From Bacteroidales bacterium (GTDB taxonomy: Bacteria; Bacteroidota; Bacteroidia; Bacteroidales; UBA3824), in the NCBI GenBank assembly GCA_016287995.1, contig JAEEXW010000110.1, positions 1 through 8,141 on the forward strand: a stretch of DNA of 8,141 nt, given 5' to 3'. The notes under the pieces were generated by a model. It did not search any database. It was given only the letters and a program-made list of their open reading frames with translations, and was not told the origin of the DNA. Position 1 is the first letter of the stretch, and each line of letters begins with the position of its first letter. This document shows, piece after piece, positions 1-7,402 of this stretch. The translations under genes were made by a program, and so were the position numbers.

Positions 1-1776
1 TTTAACTGCCGGAAAATAGATTGTGAAAGTAATAGGTTCGGTTATGTTTTGAAAGTGAGTTTTTTCAGGGGCAATTTTTATTCCTTCCGCTCTTGTCATA
101 GTATATCGTTCTCCATTCACAGCAATATATACATCGGGACGCACATTACCCCATGAATAAAAACTACCGCTACTTTTTACGGTTAATGTTACAGACGTAT
201 AATCTTTTTCAAAAGTAATACTTTGAATTTTAGCATGTTCCGCATAGGGTGTTGTTACAACAGGATTATTAACGGTGAATGGAATTTGATTTTCAGTTTG
301 TGAATTTCCATTGCCCGAACATTTTAACAAGTACACAAAACTTCTAATTTGTTTTACCTTTTCTGGCAAACTTAAATCAGAAATATCATTACTGCTCGGC
401 AGAGAAATATCTATTCCAAAACTTTCAAGTAGATTTTTCAAATGCAATGTTTTTACTGCATAATTAACATTTTCAGAGTTTCCAAATCCTGATTTTATAA
501 TGCCAATTATATTACCATCATTATCAAAAAGCGGACTTCCGCTATTACCTGAATATGTGGGCGCAGAAATTTGATAAGAAGATAAATCCCCTTTATAACC
601 TGTTCTTGCACTGATTATTCCTGTTGTCAATTTTAATTCTTCGCCTAAATATGTAGATTTTGGGTATCCCAACACAAAAATATTTTCTCCTACATCTGCA
701 ATACTCGTTTTAACATTATACGGCACAATACCTAAATTGCATGAGTCAACTTTTAAAATTGCAATATCATTTGTCTTGTCAGATGCAACAACTTTGGCAG
801 TATAACTTTTTTGAAAATTTCCGTTTACGCCAAATATATTTATCGTTTTTGCATCACCTGCAACATGATGATTTGTAACAATATATTTGTCATTTAATGC
901 AAAACCAGTTCCTGTCCATGCAGACGCTTTTATATCATTATCGTAAATAGGATACATTTTTATAAAAAGTCTTTCTTCTGCATGAATTATTTTCATTACT
1001 TTACCGTCAAAACTTACATAATAGTCAGAATTTATTTTTGTATCTTTCATAAAAAACTTTGTTTTGAAAAATCCGGCTGTTGCGGTTTTGAATAATTCTG
1101 CTTTTAAATCGCCTTCATTCCACCACGACGGTTTATTCTGTTCGCCGAGATATATCAGTTTGTATTCGCCATTTTCTTTTATGCAGCCTAATCGCAATTT
1201 GTCATTACCTGCCTCGTCATAAATTCCGCAAATTTCATCATCATTTTCATCAACAAATTTTCGGATAGAAAACTCGTCCCATTCTGTGTGATTGAGGTTT
1301 GTATTGTTGATTTTGCAGTTAAAAAAACTTGCTCCCTTGTCTATGAATTCATCTCCGTCATCAATTATACTGATAGTAGTTATACCCCTTGGAATTGCCG
1401 ATTCAAAAACCATTGTATATAAATAATCTTTGCCTGATTTAGCCTTGTACCAATAGTCATCACCCTCGAAAGGTTCTGTCGTAAATTCTCCGTCTACTTC
1501 AAAACCTTTTATCGGAATTTTACTTTCATCATCTATGTATATATGAGTATTGCGGCTTGAATAAAAATAAAGCAATTTAATATTTTTTGACGGTTCGAGC
1601 GCAACAGTAACTTTGGTGCAATCCTCATATATTTCAACGGAATATAGTTTTGCGGTAACATTTTTATCAGTTAATTTACATCTATATTCTCCTTTAAAAA
1701 CTGTTGTTGTTTGGGCGTAGATATTGTTTGTTGCTAATGTTGTCAACAAAAACAGTATTAAAAGTGTTAGTCCCAT
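1..1776 (-). CDS. Secreted trypsin-like (HtrA/Trypsin_2-type) serine protease with flanking beta-rich modules; 3' end outside window
   Basis: The frame is open from the left edge to an ATG at 1861-1863. I prefer the internal ATG at 1774-1776 because a clear signal peptide starts there (MGLTLLILFLL..., likely cut after NNIYA) and an A7 run lies just upstream; the longer start would add 29 residues (numbering below is from the longer start). The catalytic triad is visible: H333 in TNHHVAG, D366 in TNDIAIL and S441 in GNSGSP, in a domain of about residues 310-490. Before it are a beta-rich module (about 71-188) and a module of about 195-300 with IYD..., YKLIYL and WWNEGDLKAELF, of a kind I associate with Bacteroidetes exported proteases. 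A second copy of the first module begins near residue 544 and runs off the edge. The protein probably acts in the periplasm or outside the cell. Its substrate is unknown. The gene is AT-rich and divergent from the operon. Confidence 0.88.
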   Translation of the reverse strand, partial: MGLTLLILFLLTTLATNNIYAQTTTVFKGEYRCKLTDKNVTAKLYSVEIYEDCTKVTVALEPSKNIKLLYFYSSRNTHIYIDDESKIPIKGFEVDGEFTTEPFEGDDYWYKAKSGKDYLYTMVFESAIPRGITTISIIDDGDEFIDKGASFFNCKINNTNLNHTEWDEFSIRKFVDENDDEICGIYDEAGNDKLRLGCIKENGEYKLIYLGEQNKPSWWNEGDLKAELFKTATAGFFKTKFFMKDTKINSDYYVSFDGKVMKIIHAEERLFIKMYPIYDNDIKASAWTGTGFALNDKYIVTNHHVAGDAKTINIFGVNGNFQKSYTAKVVASDKTNDIAILKVDSCNLGIVPYNVKTSIADVGENIFVLGYPKSTYLGEELKLTTGIISARTGYKGDLSSYQISAPTYSGNSGSPLFDNDGNIIGIIKSGFGNSENVNYAVKTLHLKNLLESFGIDISLPSSNDISDLSLPEKVKQIRSFVYLLKCSGNGNSQTENQIPFTVNNPVVTTPYAEHAKIQSITFEKDYTSVTLTVKSSGSFYSWGNVRPDVYIAVNGERYTMTRAEGIKIAPEKTHFQNITEPITFTIYFPAVK

Positions 1777-1882
1777 TTTTTTATAAACGCACTGAAAATC
1801 AACATTTTCTGATGAAGTGATAAAGTGCTGTAACGACGATTTATATACGTATCTGTTTATCATGGTCTTAGATTTATTTTAG

Positions 1883-1914
1883 GCAAAGTTATGGAAAATT
1901 TTTTGACGGGCAAA
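1883..1914 (-). promoter_or_regulatory. Bacteroidetes-type promoter for the protease gene
   Basis: Read on the minus strand, a -33 box TTTG (1914-1911) is separated by 19 nt from a -7 box TAACTTTGC (1891-1883). This matches the Bacteroidetes primary-sigma consensus TTTG/TAnnTTTG. Transcription should begin near 1876. That leaves only about 13 nt before the ATG at 1863 but about 100 nt of leader before the ATG at 1776, which carries the signal peptide. Confidence 0.8.
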
Positions 1915-1991
1915 AAAAGTTTTACAGCAAATTTTTCAAATTTACAAACGAACAATATTCATCTAATGAGCGTGTTAAGACTTTTAATTAT

Positions 1992-2027
1992 AGGACGGTT
2001 TTTTTGGAGAAAGCCGTCCTTTTTTTT
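1992..2027 (+). terminator. Intrinsic (rho-independent) terminator, plus-strand orientation
   Basis: The arms 1992-2002 and 2010-2020 pair over 11 bp, with a GC-rich core GGACGG/CCGTCC and one T-G wobble. The loop is 7 nt (2003-2009), and T2020 starts a run of eight Ts (2020-2027). On the opposite strand the hairpin is followed by TATAATTAAAAG, which is not a U tract, so it works only for rightward transcripts. No credible plus-strand gene lies upstream within the window. It may shield the operon promoter just downstream (2054-2086) from read-through, or be left over from a displaced gene or a small RNA. Confidence 0.78.
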
Positions 2028-2053
2028 GTTTCACAAATATTTTCGGATTAATT

Positions 2054-2086
2054 TTTGTAATCTTAAAAATAGTTAATTATCTTTGC
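2054..2086 (+). promoter_or_regulatory. Bacteroidetes-type promoter for the TIR-STAND-SpoIIE-barrel operon
   Basis: A -33 box TTTG (2054-2057), a 20-nt spacer and a -7 box TATCTTTGC (2078-2086) fit the Bacteroidetes consensus TTTG/TAnnTTTG very well. Transcription should start near 2091-2093, giving a leader of about 25 nt before the ATG at 2117. No operator-like inverted repeat is evident beside it. No other promoter of this quality was noticed at the short gaps further down the operon. Confidence 0.85.
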
Positions 2087-2116
2087 GTTGTTTTTTTAGC
2101 AAGGCTAATAGTCAGA

Positions 2117-2947
2117 ATGGAGTTGAACCTTTACAAACGGAAATTCAAGGTGTTTCTCGCCGAAGTCTCGCCGGATATGACGGCGTGGAGATCGAGGCTT
2201 TCTTGTGTGCTTAATAACGCGGGAATCGCCGTCGTACCCGATTTGCAGACTGCCGATTGCAGCATACATTTGCTCGGCGGTCAAGACATCTATTCCAAGG
2301 ACGGTAAAGGTTACAATACACCCGCCGGTTCGCAGTTCCGCACCGCTAAAACATTGTGCAGCAAAGATTTCAAAATGTTTGTTTGGAATCCGTCTGATAT
2401 GTTGGGTGCTGACAATCAATATATCAACGACATTCGACGCGACATCGTGGAAAATACTGTCTATTCCGACAAAAAATCACCCATAATTTTCGTTGAAGAC
2501 ATACGCAACATAATGAACTTTAAGCAGCAGGAAAGCCGTAGGAGCGAGGCAACCGACATTTTTTTTCTTTTCAACGAACTCGACGGCGACTCTGCACTCG
2601 GCATTTACAATATGCTCAAAGATTTTCAAAAAGTCCGAAAACTCGGTATCAGCCTTTCAAGCGGTATCGACTACAATCCGTTTGTTCTCTCGCAACTTTC
2701 CGAGAGCAAAATAGGCGTGGTTTATTACGACTGCGCCAGCGATTGGGCTGTCTCGTTTGTGCGTCAGATTTGGAAAGACAGCGGCGGCAACAGCGCAAAA
2801 ATTCCGCTCTTTGTTATCGGCAATAGTCAGCACGCAAAGTTAGAGCAACTCACTATATTAAAAAACATTGCCGAATGTGCCATCAACGAACAGCGGCGCA
2901 TACCGCTCGATATTAAAGTATTCTTAGATAAAACCACAAAAAAATGA
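2117..2947 (+). CDS. Tandem TIR-like domain protein, STAND-associated
   Basis: This 276-aa protein has no signal peptide or membrane segment and is probably cytoplasmic. Residues 10-95 have the layout of TIR-like proteins found next to STAND NTPases: VFLAEVSPDM (12-21), a helix with W24/R25/R27, then a strand SIHLLG (49-54) and Q73 where related proteins carry a short helix motif. Residues 146-255 look like a second such unit: strand IFFLFNELD (148-156), ISLSSGIDY, then VVYYDCASDW (201-210) and the strand IPLFVIGN. In NADase TIRs a catalytic Glu falls four residues after the conserved Trp; here that place is F214, so the second domain may be non-catalytic. The start is fixed by the promoter 30 nt upstream. 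The gene overlaps the STAND gene by ATGA, so the product is likely its effector or adaptor. The TIR assignment rests on motif recognition only. Confidence 0.72.
   Translation: MELNLYKRKFKVFLAEVSPDMTAWRSRLSCVLNNAGIAVVPDLQTADCSIHLLGGQDIYSKDGKGYNTPAGSQFRTAKTLCSKDFKMFVWNPSDMLGADNQYINDIRRDIVENTVYSDKKSPIIFVEDIRNIMNFKQQESRRSEATDIFFLFNELDGDSALGIYNMLKDFQKVRKLGISLSSGIDYNPFVLSQLSESKIGVVYYDCASDWAVSFVRQIWKDSGGNSAKIPLFVIGNSQHAKLEQLTILKNIAECAINEQRRIPLDIKVFLDKTTKK
2938..2947 (+). promoter_or_regulatory. A-AAA-AAA slippery heptamer at the ATGA overlap; coupling or possible -1 frameshift site
   Basis: The last two sense codons of the TIR-like gene are AAA AAA, preceded by an A and followed by TGA, forming the heptamer A AAA AAA (2938-2944) in the register required for -1 slippage. 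A -1 slip would make the next codon the ATG of the STAND gene (2944-2946), in that gene's frame. The same A run also resembles the A-rich stretches that precede Bacteroidetes starts, so simple translational coupling is the plainer reading. Confidence 0.4.
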
Positions 2948-5900
2948 AAGCCGGCATTTGTCCATATCCGGGCCTTAGGCCATTCACGGAAGAGGAATCA
3001 ATCTTCTTCAAAGGGCGTGATTTGCATATTCGTCAGATAGTCAAAATGTTGGAACAAAACAAGATGGCTTTCATCACGGGTGCTTCGGGCGACGGCAAGT
3101 CTTCGATGGTATATGCCGGTGTGATTCCGTATATTCGTGCGGGTTTTTCGACGGCGGAATACAACAGTTGGGTTTTCTGCGATTTCAAGCCGCAGCGCAA
3201 TCCGCTCGAAAGTCTCGCAAAAAGCGTTTCTCAGCAGTTACAAGTGCCTTACGACCAAGTGATTGAGAGAATATCCAACGGTTTTTCGGGACTTGTTGAC
3301 GTATATAAAATGTCAGGTTTTTATGTTTCGGACGGCTCTCCCGATGCCAAAAACCGTGGCAAAAATCTCCTTGTGGTCGCCGACCAATTTGAGGAAGTTT
3401 TCACAATGAACGAGAATTTCCACAACGGCTTGCCGAGCAATGATTCTTACACCTCAGTAAATGTTTTGCTCGAGACCATAAGGCTCTCTATTGTTGAGAA
3501 TCTGCCTGTATATGTGATATTTACGATGCGCAGCGACTATATTTCGCAGTGTACTGTTTTCAGGGATTTGCCCGAATTTGTGGCATATAGTCAGTTTTTT
3601 GTGCCGCAACTAAAACGCACCGAAATTCTCCAAGTCATCGAACAACCCGCACTTTTGGCGGGCGGCAGTGTCTCGTCGCGGCTTTCCGAAGTATTAATCA
3701 ACAACCTGACTTCCGGTTTTGACTACTTGCCGGTATTACAGCACACATTGAATCTCCTTTGGAAAATGGCTGACAACGGAAGCAAACCTCTTGACATTAT
3801 ACACCTTGTAAAAATTGCAGGTCTTCCAAAAGACATTCTCGGTAATAACGAACGCGAAGAGTTCAACCGTTGGTATCAGCAACTGCCTGAGTATCAGAAA
3901 AAATATTACGAACATCCCGACCTCGACAACGTCCTTAACGCTCACGCTGGTTGTCTCTACGAATCGGCTTTTGACTATTATATGAGCCACGCTGACTGGG
4001 CTGACAAGACTATCACGCCCGAAGATGCCAAACTGATAATAAAGACAGCCTTTACCTCGCTCACCAAAATCGATGACAACAGGCAAGTACGCAACCGTTG
4101 TACCCTCAGCGAGATAACCGGCATTATAAGCAAGCCCGAAATCACTTCCGCTACGGTTTGCGCCGTACTCAACATCTTCCGCGACGAAGATAATACGTTG
4201 CTTAGACCATTTTCCGTGAAAGGCGACCTTAAAACGCAGTATCTCGGCGGCGACACGGTTTTGGACATCACTCACGAGGCGTTGATACGAAACTGGAAGA
4301 TGCTGTCAGAATGGAATCACGAAGAATACGAAAATCTCAACGTATATAACGACTACAACACACAAGTTCAGCGTTGGGTTGATAGCGGAAGAAATCCGAA
4401 GTTTCTTCTTGCACCCGGCAACTACGCCATTTTCAGTAAGTGGTATGACAAGTGCCGCCCGAATAAGTATTGGATTTTAAAGCACGACAACACACAACGT
4501 CCTGAAAAAGAAAAAATCCGCACTGCCGCCAACCGTATGGTACTCTGCGAAGAATATCTTCAACGTAGCAATGAGGCAATCATTGCCGCCGAAAAATCGC
4601 ACCGCCGCAAGGTTGTAGCCACAATCAGCGCTCTGCTCGTGTTTATTGCGGGATTGCTGATTTTTTCCAATTGGGCGATGATTGAAAAGGAAAAAGCTGA
4701 AGAACAAAAGGAAATCGCTGAAAATCAAAAGGCGGAGGCGGAATATCAGAAAGACATTGCTGACAGTCTCTTACAAGATGTCAACAAGGCAAAAAATATC
4801 GCACAAGAAATGAGTGATTCGTTGCAAGTGGTGGTAAAACAGACCATCGAAGCCAAATTAGAATCCGACCGCGCTCGTCGTCAGGCAATAGTGGCATTAG
4901 ATAGTGCAGAGCGCAGCAACCGCCGCGCCGAACGCAATTTGCACCTTGCCGAAGAGCGTCGCAAAGAAGCGGATAAAGAACGTCAGAATGTAATCGAACA
5001 AATGAAACTCACTGCTAAGGCCAACAGCGAGGCGGCTCGGCTATATTATGTCGCCCTCTGCAACACGCTGGCTATGAAAGCAAAAAATCAATACGAGGAC
5101 AAATCACTTAACCTCCGCCTTGCCAAAACTGCCTGTGAGATGAACCGGAAAGGCAGCGAAAACAATAAAAACGCCGACCTCTACGAGGCTATGCTGTTTG
5201 CCTTGGAGCAAAACAAGATGATTCGCCCTTTCAAACTTGACGGCGGAATGGCAAAGTCGATTAGCGTAGCCTCCGACGGCACTATCAGCACATTTGACGA
5301 AAACGGTTATATAAAAAAATATTCCGTTGCCCGCGATGGCAATATTACGGCAACCAAACAATTATCGGATTTTGAAAGCAAGGTTCAGATGGATAACGCT
5401 GTTTTTGCAACTTCTTCGCTGATAGTCTGTTCCGCCAAAGACCGCAAGTCGTATCTCATAGACCTCAACAAAAACGTCCGCATCGAACTACCCGTTGATA
5501 ACGACTACGTGATAGCGGCTTGTTCGTCGCCAAATAGAAAACAATGTGCCGTTGCTTACACTTACGGCGAGGTGATTGTAATGCCCGCTGACGGTTCGTC
5601 AACGCCGGTTGCCGTGAAGAATTTCGGGACGATGATAACTGACATTCATCTTAACGGCAACAATACTTATGTTCTTACGCACGACGGACGGCTCTTAAAA
5701 TGGGACACACAAGCCGGTGAGGTAAAGACTTTGCTTTCCTCAGGCGGACAGCGGGCATTTTGCATGACCGAAATCCCCGACAAAAAAATGCTTGCGGTAT
5801 GTTTCAGCGATGGCAAAGTACAGTTCGTAAACCTCAGCGATGACAGCCTCGCTGAAAGAATTACGGGCGGACACTCAAAACTCGAAAATGCCGTCTATTC

Positions 5901-6198
5901 GTCTGAAACAGGCATACTTGCGCTTTCTTCCGCCGACAAGCGAATTTCGCTTTTCAATACCAATGACCTTAACGACAAACCGCTCGTTATCGAAGAACAC
6001 AGCCTCGGCAACCAAAAGGTCAAGAGCATGGCTTTCGACAACGAGGGCAGACTTTTTGCCCTCACCGACGACAATCATTTGCGGTATTGGGAGACCGACC
6101 CCGACAAATATGCGGCGGTAATCTCCAAAATGAACCTCGCGCCGCTTTCCGATACAGAATGGGACTTGATTTTGGGACGGGAGTTCGCACAGAAATAA
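2944..6198 (+). CDS. Membrane-anchored nSTAND1-type NTPase with coiled coil and seven-bladed WD40-like propeller
   Basis: At 1084 aa this is the core of the operon. The N-terminal signature CPYPGLRPF (6-14) with FFKGRD (21-26) marks the nSTAND1 family and supports the start. Walker A is GASGDGKS (46-53). Walker B is LLVVADQFEEVF (142-153, D147, E150/E151). A sensor-like MRSDYI has R196. The C-terminal winged-helix part carries the STAND motif DITHEALIRNW (441-451). A hydrophobic segment at 557-579 follows basic HRRK. Next come a long charged coiled coil (about 580-720) and a helical stretch with AKTACEMNR. Seven WD40-like blades follow at about 765-1050, with end motifs such as LLKWDT and LRYWET, and the tail has the familiar TEWDLILG. 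STAND proteins are NTP-driven switches triggered by a sensor domain. The positive-inside rule places the NTPase in the cytoplasm and the propeller in the periplasm. The ligand is unknown. Confidence 0.9.
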   Translation: MKAGICPYPGLRPFTEEESIFFKGRDLHIRQIVKMLEQNKMAFITGASGDGKSSMVYAGVIPYIRAGFSTAEYNSWVFCDFKPQRNPLESLAKSVSQQLQVPYDQVIERISNGFSGLVDVYKMSGFYVSDGSPDAKNRGKNLLVVADQFEEVFTMNENFHNGLPSNDSYTSVNVLLETIRLSIVENLPVYVIFTMRSDYISQCTVFRDLPEFVAYSQFFVPQLKRTEILQVIEQPALLAGGSVSSRLSEVLINNLTSGFDYLPVLQHTLNLLWKMADNGSKPLDIIHLVKIAGLPKDILGNNEREEFNRWYQQLPEYQKKYYEHPDLDNVLNAHAGCLYESAFDYYMSHADWADKTITPEDAKLIIKTAFTSLTKIDDNRQVRNRCTLSEITGIISKPEITSATVCAVLNIFRDEDNTLLRPFSVKGDLKTQYLGGDTVLDITHEALIRNWKMLSEWNHEEYENLNVYNDYNTQVQRWVDSGRNPKFLLAPGNYAIFSKWYDKCRPNKYWILKHDNTQRPEKEKIRTAANRMVLCEEYLQRSNEAIIAAEKSHRRKVVATISALLVFIAGLLIFSNWAMIEKEKAEEQKEIAENQKAEAEYQKDIADSLLQDVNKAKNIAQEMSDSLQVVVKQTIEAKLESDRARRQAIVALDSAERSNRRAERNLHLAEERRKEADKERQNVIEQMKLTAKANSEAARLYYVALCNTLAMKAKNQYEDKSLNLRLAKTACEMNRKGSENNKNADLYEAMLFALEQNKMIRPFKLDGGMAKSISVASDGTISTFDENGYIKKYSVARDGNITATKQLSDFESKVQMDNAVFATSSLIVCSAKDRKSYLIDLNKNVRIELPVDNDYVIAACSSPNRKQCAVAYTYGEVIVMPADGSSTPVAVKNFGTMITDIHLNGNNTYVLTHDGRLLKWDTQAGEVKTLLSSGGQRAFCMTEIPDKKMLAVCFSDGKVQFVNLSDDSLAERITGGHSKLENAVYSSETGILALSSADKRISLFNTNDLNDKPLVIEEHSLGNQKVKSMAFDNEGRLFALTDDNHLRYWETDPDKYAAVISKMNLAPLSDTEWDLILGREFAQK
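4696..4758 (+). repeat. Three in-frame heptad repeats of type AExQKxx, start of the coiled coil
   Basis: Residues 585-605 of the STAND protein are three consecutive heptads (AEEQKEI, AENQKAE, AEYQKDI) directly after the membrane segment. The amino-acid repeat is clear, but the DNA copies have diverged, so this is an old structural repeat and not a recent tandem duplication. It probably forms a rigid stalk or oligomerisation helix between membrane and propeller. Confidence 0.6.
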
Positions 6199-6218
6199 GA
6201 TAAAAAAACATTGATGAT

Positions 6219-7391
6219 ATGGCATTTACGACACTCGAAATAATACTTATAGCGGCGATGGTGATAGCGTTAGCGGTCATCGTGGCGGTGATATTGGCGC
6301 GGCGGAAATTTACCGTCAAAACTGCCCGCAGAATGGATAATCTCTACACCTCGCAAATTCGCGACTACGAGAGTGAAATCCGCCGTCTCAATACGCTTCT
6401 TAATGATCAAAATCTCCGTTACAAGGACTTACAGTTTCAGACCTCTAATAAGGCTGCCGCCATAGCACAAGCCGTTGACATCGGAAAAATAGCCGCAGAA
6501 CAAAAATCACTCGAAAGTCAGCAGCAGGAACTCTTTGAACGCAATCAAGTATTGTGGGATATGAGTGTTGACATCGAAAAAGAACGTCAAAAAATCCAAA
6601 CCCTCAAAGACGAAATTGAGAATCATCACCGCGCCGTAATGTCAAGCATCGAATATGCCAAACTCATTCAAAATGCCGTACTCCCAACCGCCGAAATCTT
6701 GAAAGAATCATTCGCCGACGTATTCCTTTATTGGCGGCCGAGAGACATCGTCTCAGGTGATTTTTATTGGATGAAACGTATCGGCGATACCGTAATTTTC
6801 ACCGTGGCAGACTGCACGGGACACGGCGTTCCGGGTGCGTTTATGAGTATGTTGGGTGTAGCGTTTCTTAACGAAATTTGCGTTGATTTCAAACCCGGTA
6901 CGCGCCCTTCGCAAATCCTCGAAGAAATGCGCCGCAAGGTAATCACCACTTTGCAACAGACCGTCAACAGCAACAAACAAAAGGACGGCATAGATATGTC
7001 TCTCTGCATACTCGACCTTAAAAATACAAAAATGCAGTTTTCGGGTGCTGACAACGGCATTCTGCACGTACGCGGAACCACTCTCACCGAATATAAGCCC
7101 GTGAGAAACCCCATTGGTATTTATCTGTGGATAACACCGTTTACAGACCAAGAAGTTGACATACAGAGCGGCGACTACGTGTATATGTTTTCTGACGGAT
7201 ATGCTGACCAGTTCAGTTCCGATAGGCAGAAATTCACCACACGCCGTTTCCGAGAATTGATTGTTGAAATCAACGCTAAGACCAAATCCGCCGCCGGACA
7301 GTCTGTCATACTCGCTGATACTCTAAATAAATGGATGGGTGACAGCCCGCAACTTGACGACATACTCGTAGGCGGCTACTGCATAAAATAA
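6219..7391 (+). CDS. Membrane-anchored SpoIIE/PP2C-type serine/threonine phosphatase
   Basis: This 390-aa protein starts with a membrane anchor (about residues 5-27) followed by basic ARRKFTVKTARR, which predicts N-out, C-in topology with a cytoplasmic catalytic domain. Residues 36-140 are a coiled coil. The linker SSIEYAKLIQNAVLPT leads into a SpoIIE domain typical of Bacteroidetes. Metal-binding and core motifs are intact: VSGDFYW (D181), VADCTGHGVPGAFM (D198), KDGIDMSL (D256/D259), SDGYADQ (D326) and LDDILVGG (D380/D381). These enzymes use Mn/Mg to dephosphorylate phospho-Ser/Thr, often on anti-sigma-antagonist (STAS) proteins. No kinase, STAS protein or sigma factor is in the window, so the substrate is unknown. 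The gene begins 20 nt after the STAND gene in the same operon, so it may be an output regulated through the NTPase. No sensory PAS, GAF or HAMP domain was recognised. Confidence 0.92.
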   Translation: MAFTTLEIILIAAMVIALAVIVAVILARRKFTVKTARRMDNLYTSQIRDYESEIRRLNTLLNDQNLRYKDLQFQTSNKAAAIAQAVDIGKIAAEQKSLESQQQELFERNQVLWDMSVDIEKERQKIQTLKDEIENHHRAVMSSIEYAKLIQNAVLPTAEILKESFADVFLYWRPRDIVSGDFYWMKRIGDTVIFTVADCTGHGVPGAFMSMLGVAFLNEICVDFKPGTRPSQILEEMRRKVITTLQQTVNSNKQKDGIDMSLCILDLKNTKMQFSGADNGILHVRGTTLTEYKPVRNPIGIYLWITPFTDQEVDIQSGDYVYMFSDGYADQFSSDRQKFTTRRFRELIVEINAKTKSAAGQSVILADTLNKWMGDSPQLDDILVGGYCIK

Positions 7392-7402
7392 AACATTAGG
7401 AA

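Larger units (their letters stand above)
1864..2116. other. Divergent intergenic region between the protease gene and the operon
   Basis: This 253-nt AT-rich region (340 nt if the protease starts at 1776) holds the leftward promoter, a plus-strand intrinsic terminator and the rightward operon promoter, in that order. The stretch 1915-1991 between the leftward -33 box and the terminator has no convincing gene or repeat. I found no plus-strand TAnnTTTG promoter there that would explain the terminator. Confidence 0.7.

Noticed and set aside
1..1776. Protease gene as an integral catalytic part of the STAND conflict system
   Set aside because: Trypsin-like proteases do accompany some STAND systems, but this one has a signal peptide, its own divergent promoter and a different base composition, so membership is not supported beyond adjacency.
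1891..2076. Open frame of 61 codons on the plus strand in the intergenic region
   Set aside because: It begins at the end of the leftward -7 box, reads straight through the terminator hairpin and its T run, encodes a low-complexity Phe-rich peptide, and lacks a promoter.
2205..2486. Alternative plus-strand frame of 93 codons inside the TIR-like gene
   Set aside because: It has no initiation context of its own, and the overlapping frame has coherent TIR-like strands and is coupled to the next gene.
3736..4275. Antisense open frame of 179 codons opposite the STAND gene
   Set aside because: The forward strand encodes the conserved STAND region ending near the DITHEALIRNW motif; the antisense product shows no recognisable domain and no promoter.
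4680..5040. Repetitive Lys/Glu/Ala/Gln coding stretch considered as a tandem DNA repeat or recombination site
   Set aside because: Periodicity exists at the amino-acid level (coiled-coil heptads), but the nucleotide copies are not conserved and no direct-repeat boundaries are visible.
5875..6225. Antisense open frames at the end of the STAND gene and the start of the phosphatase gene
   Set aside because: They lie opposite propeller blades and the phosphatase membrane anchor, both well supported on the plus strand, so they are mirror-frame artefacts.
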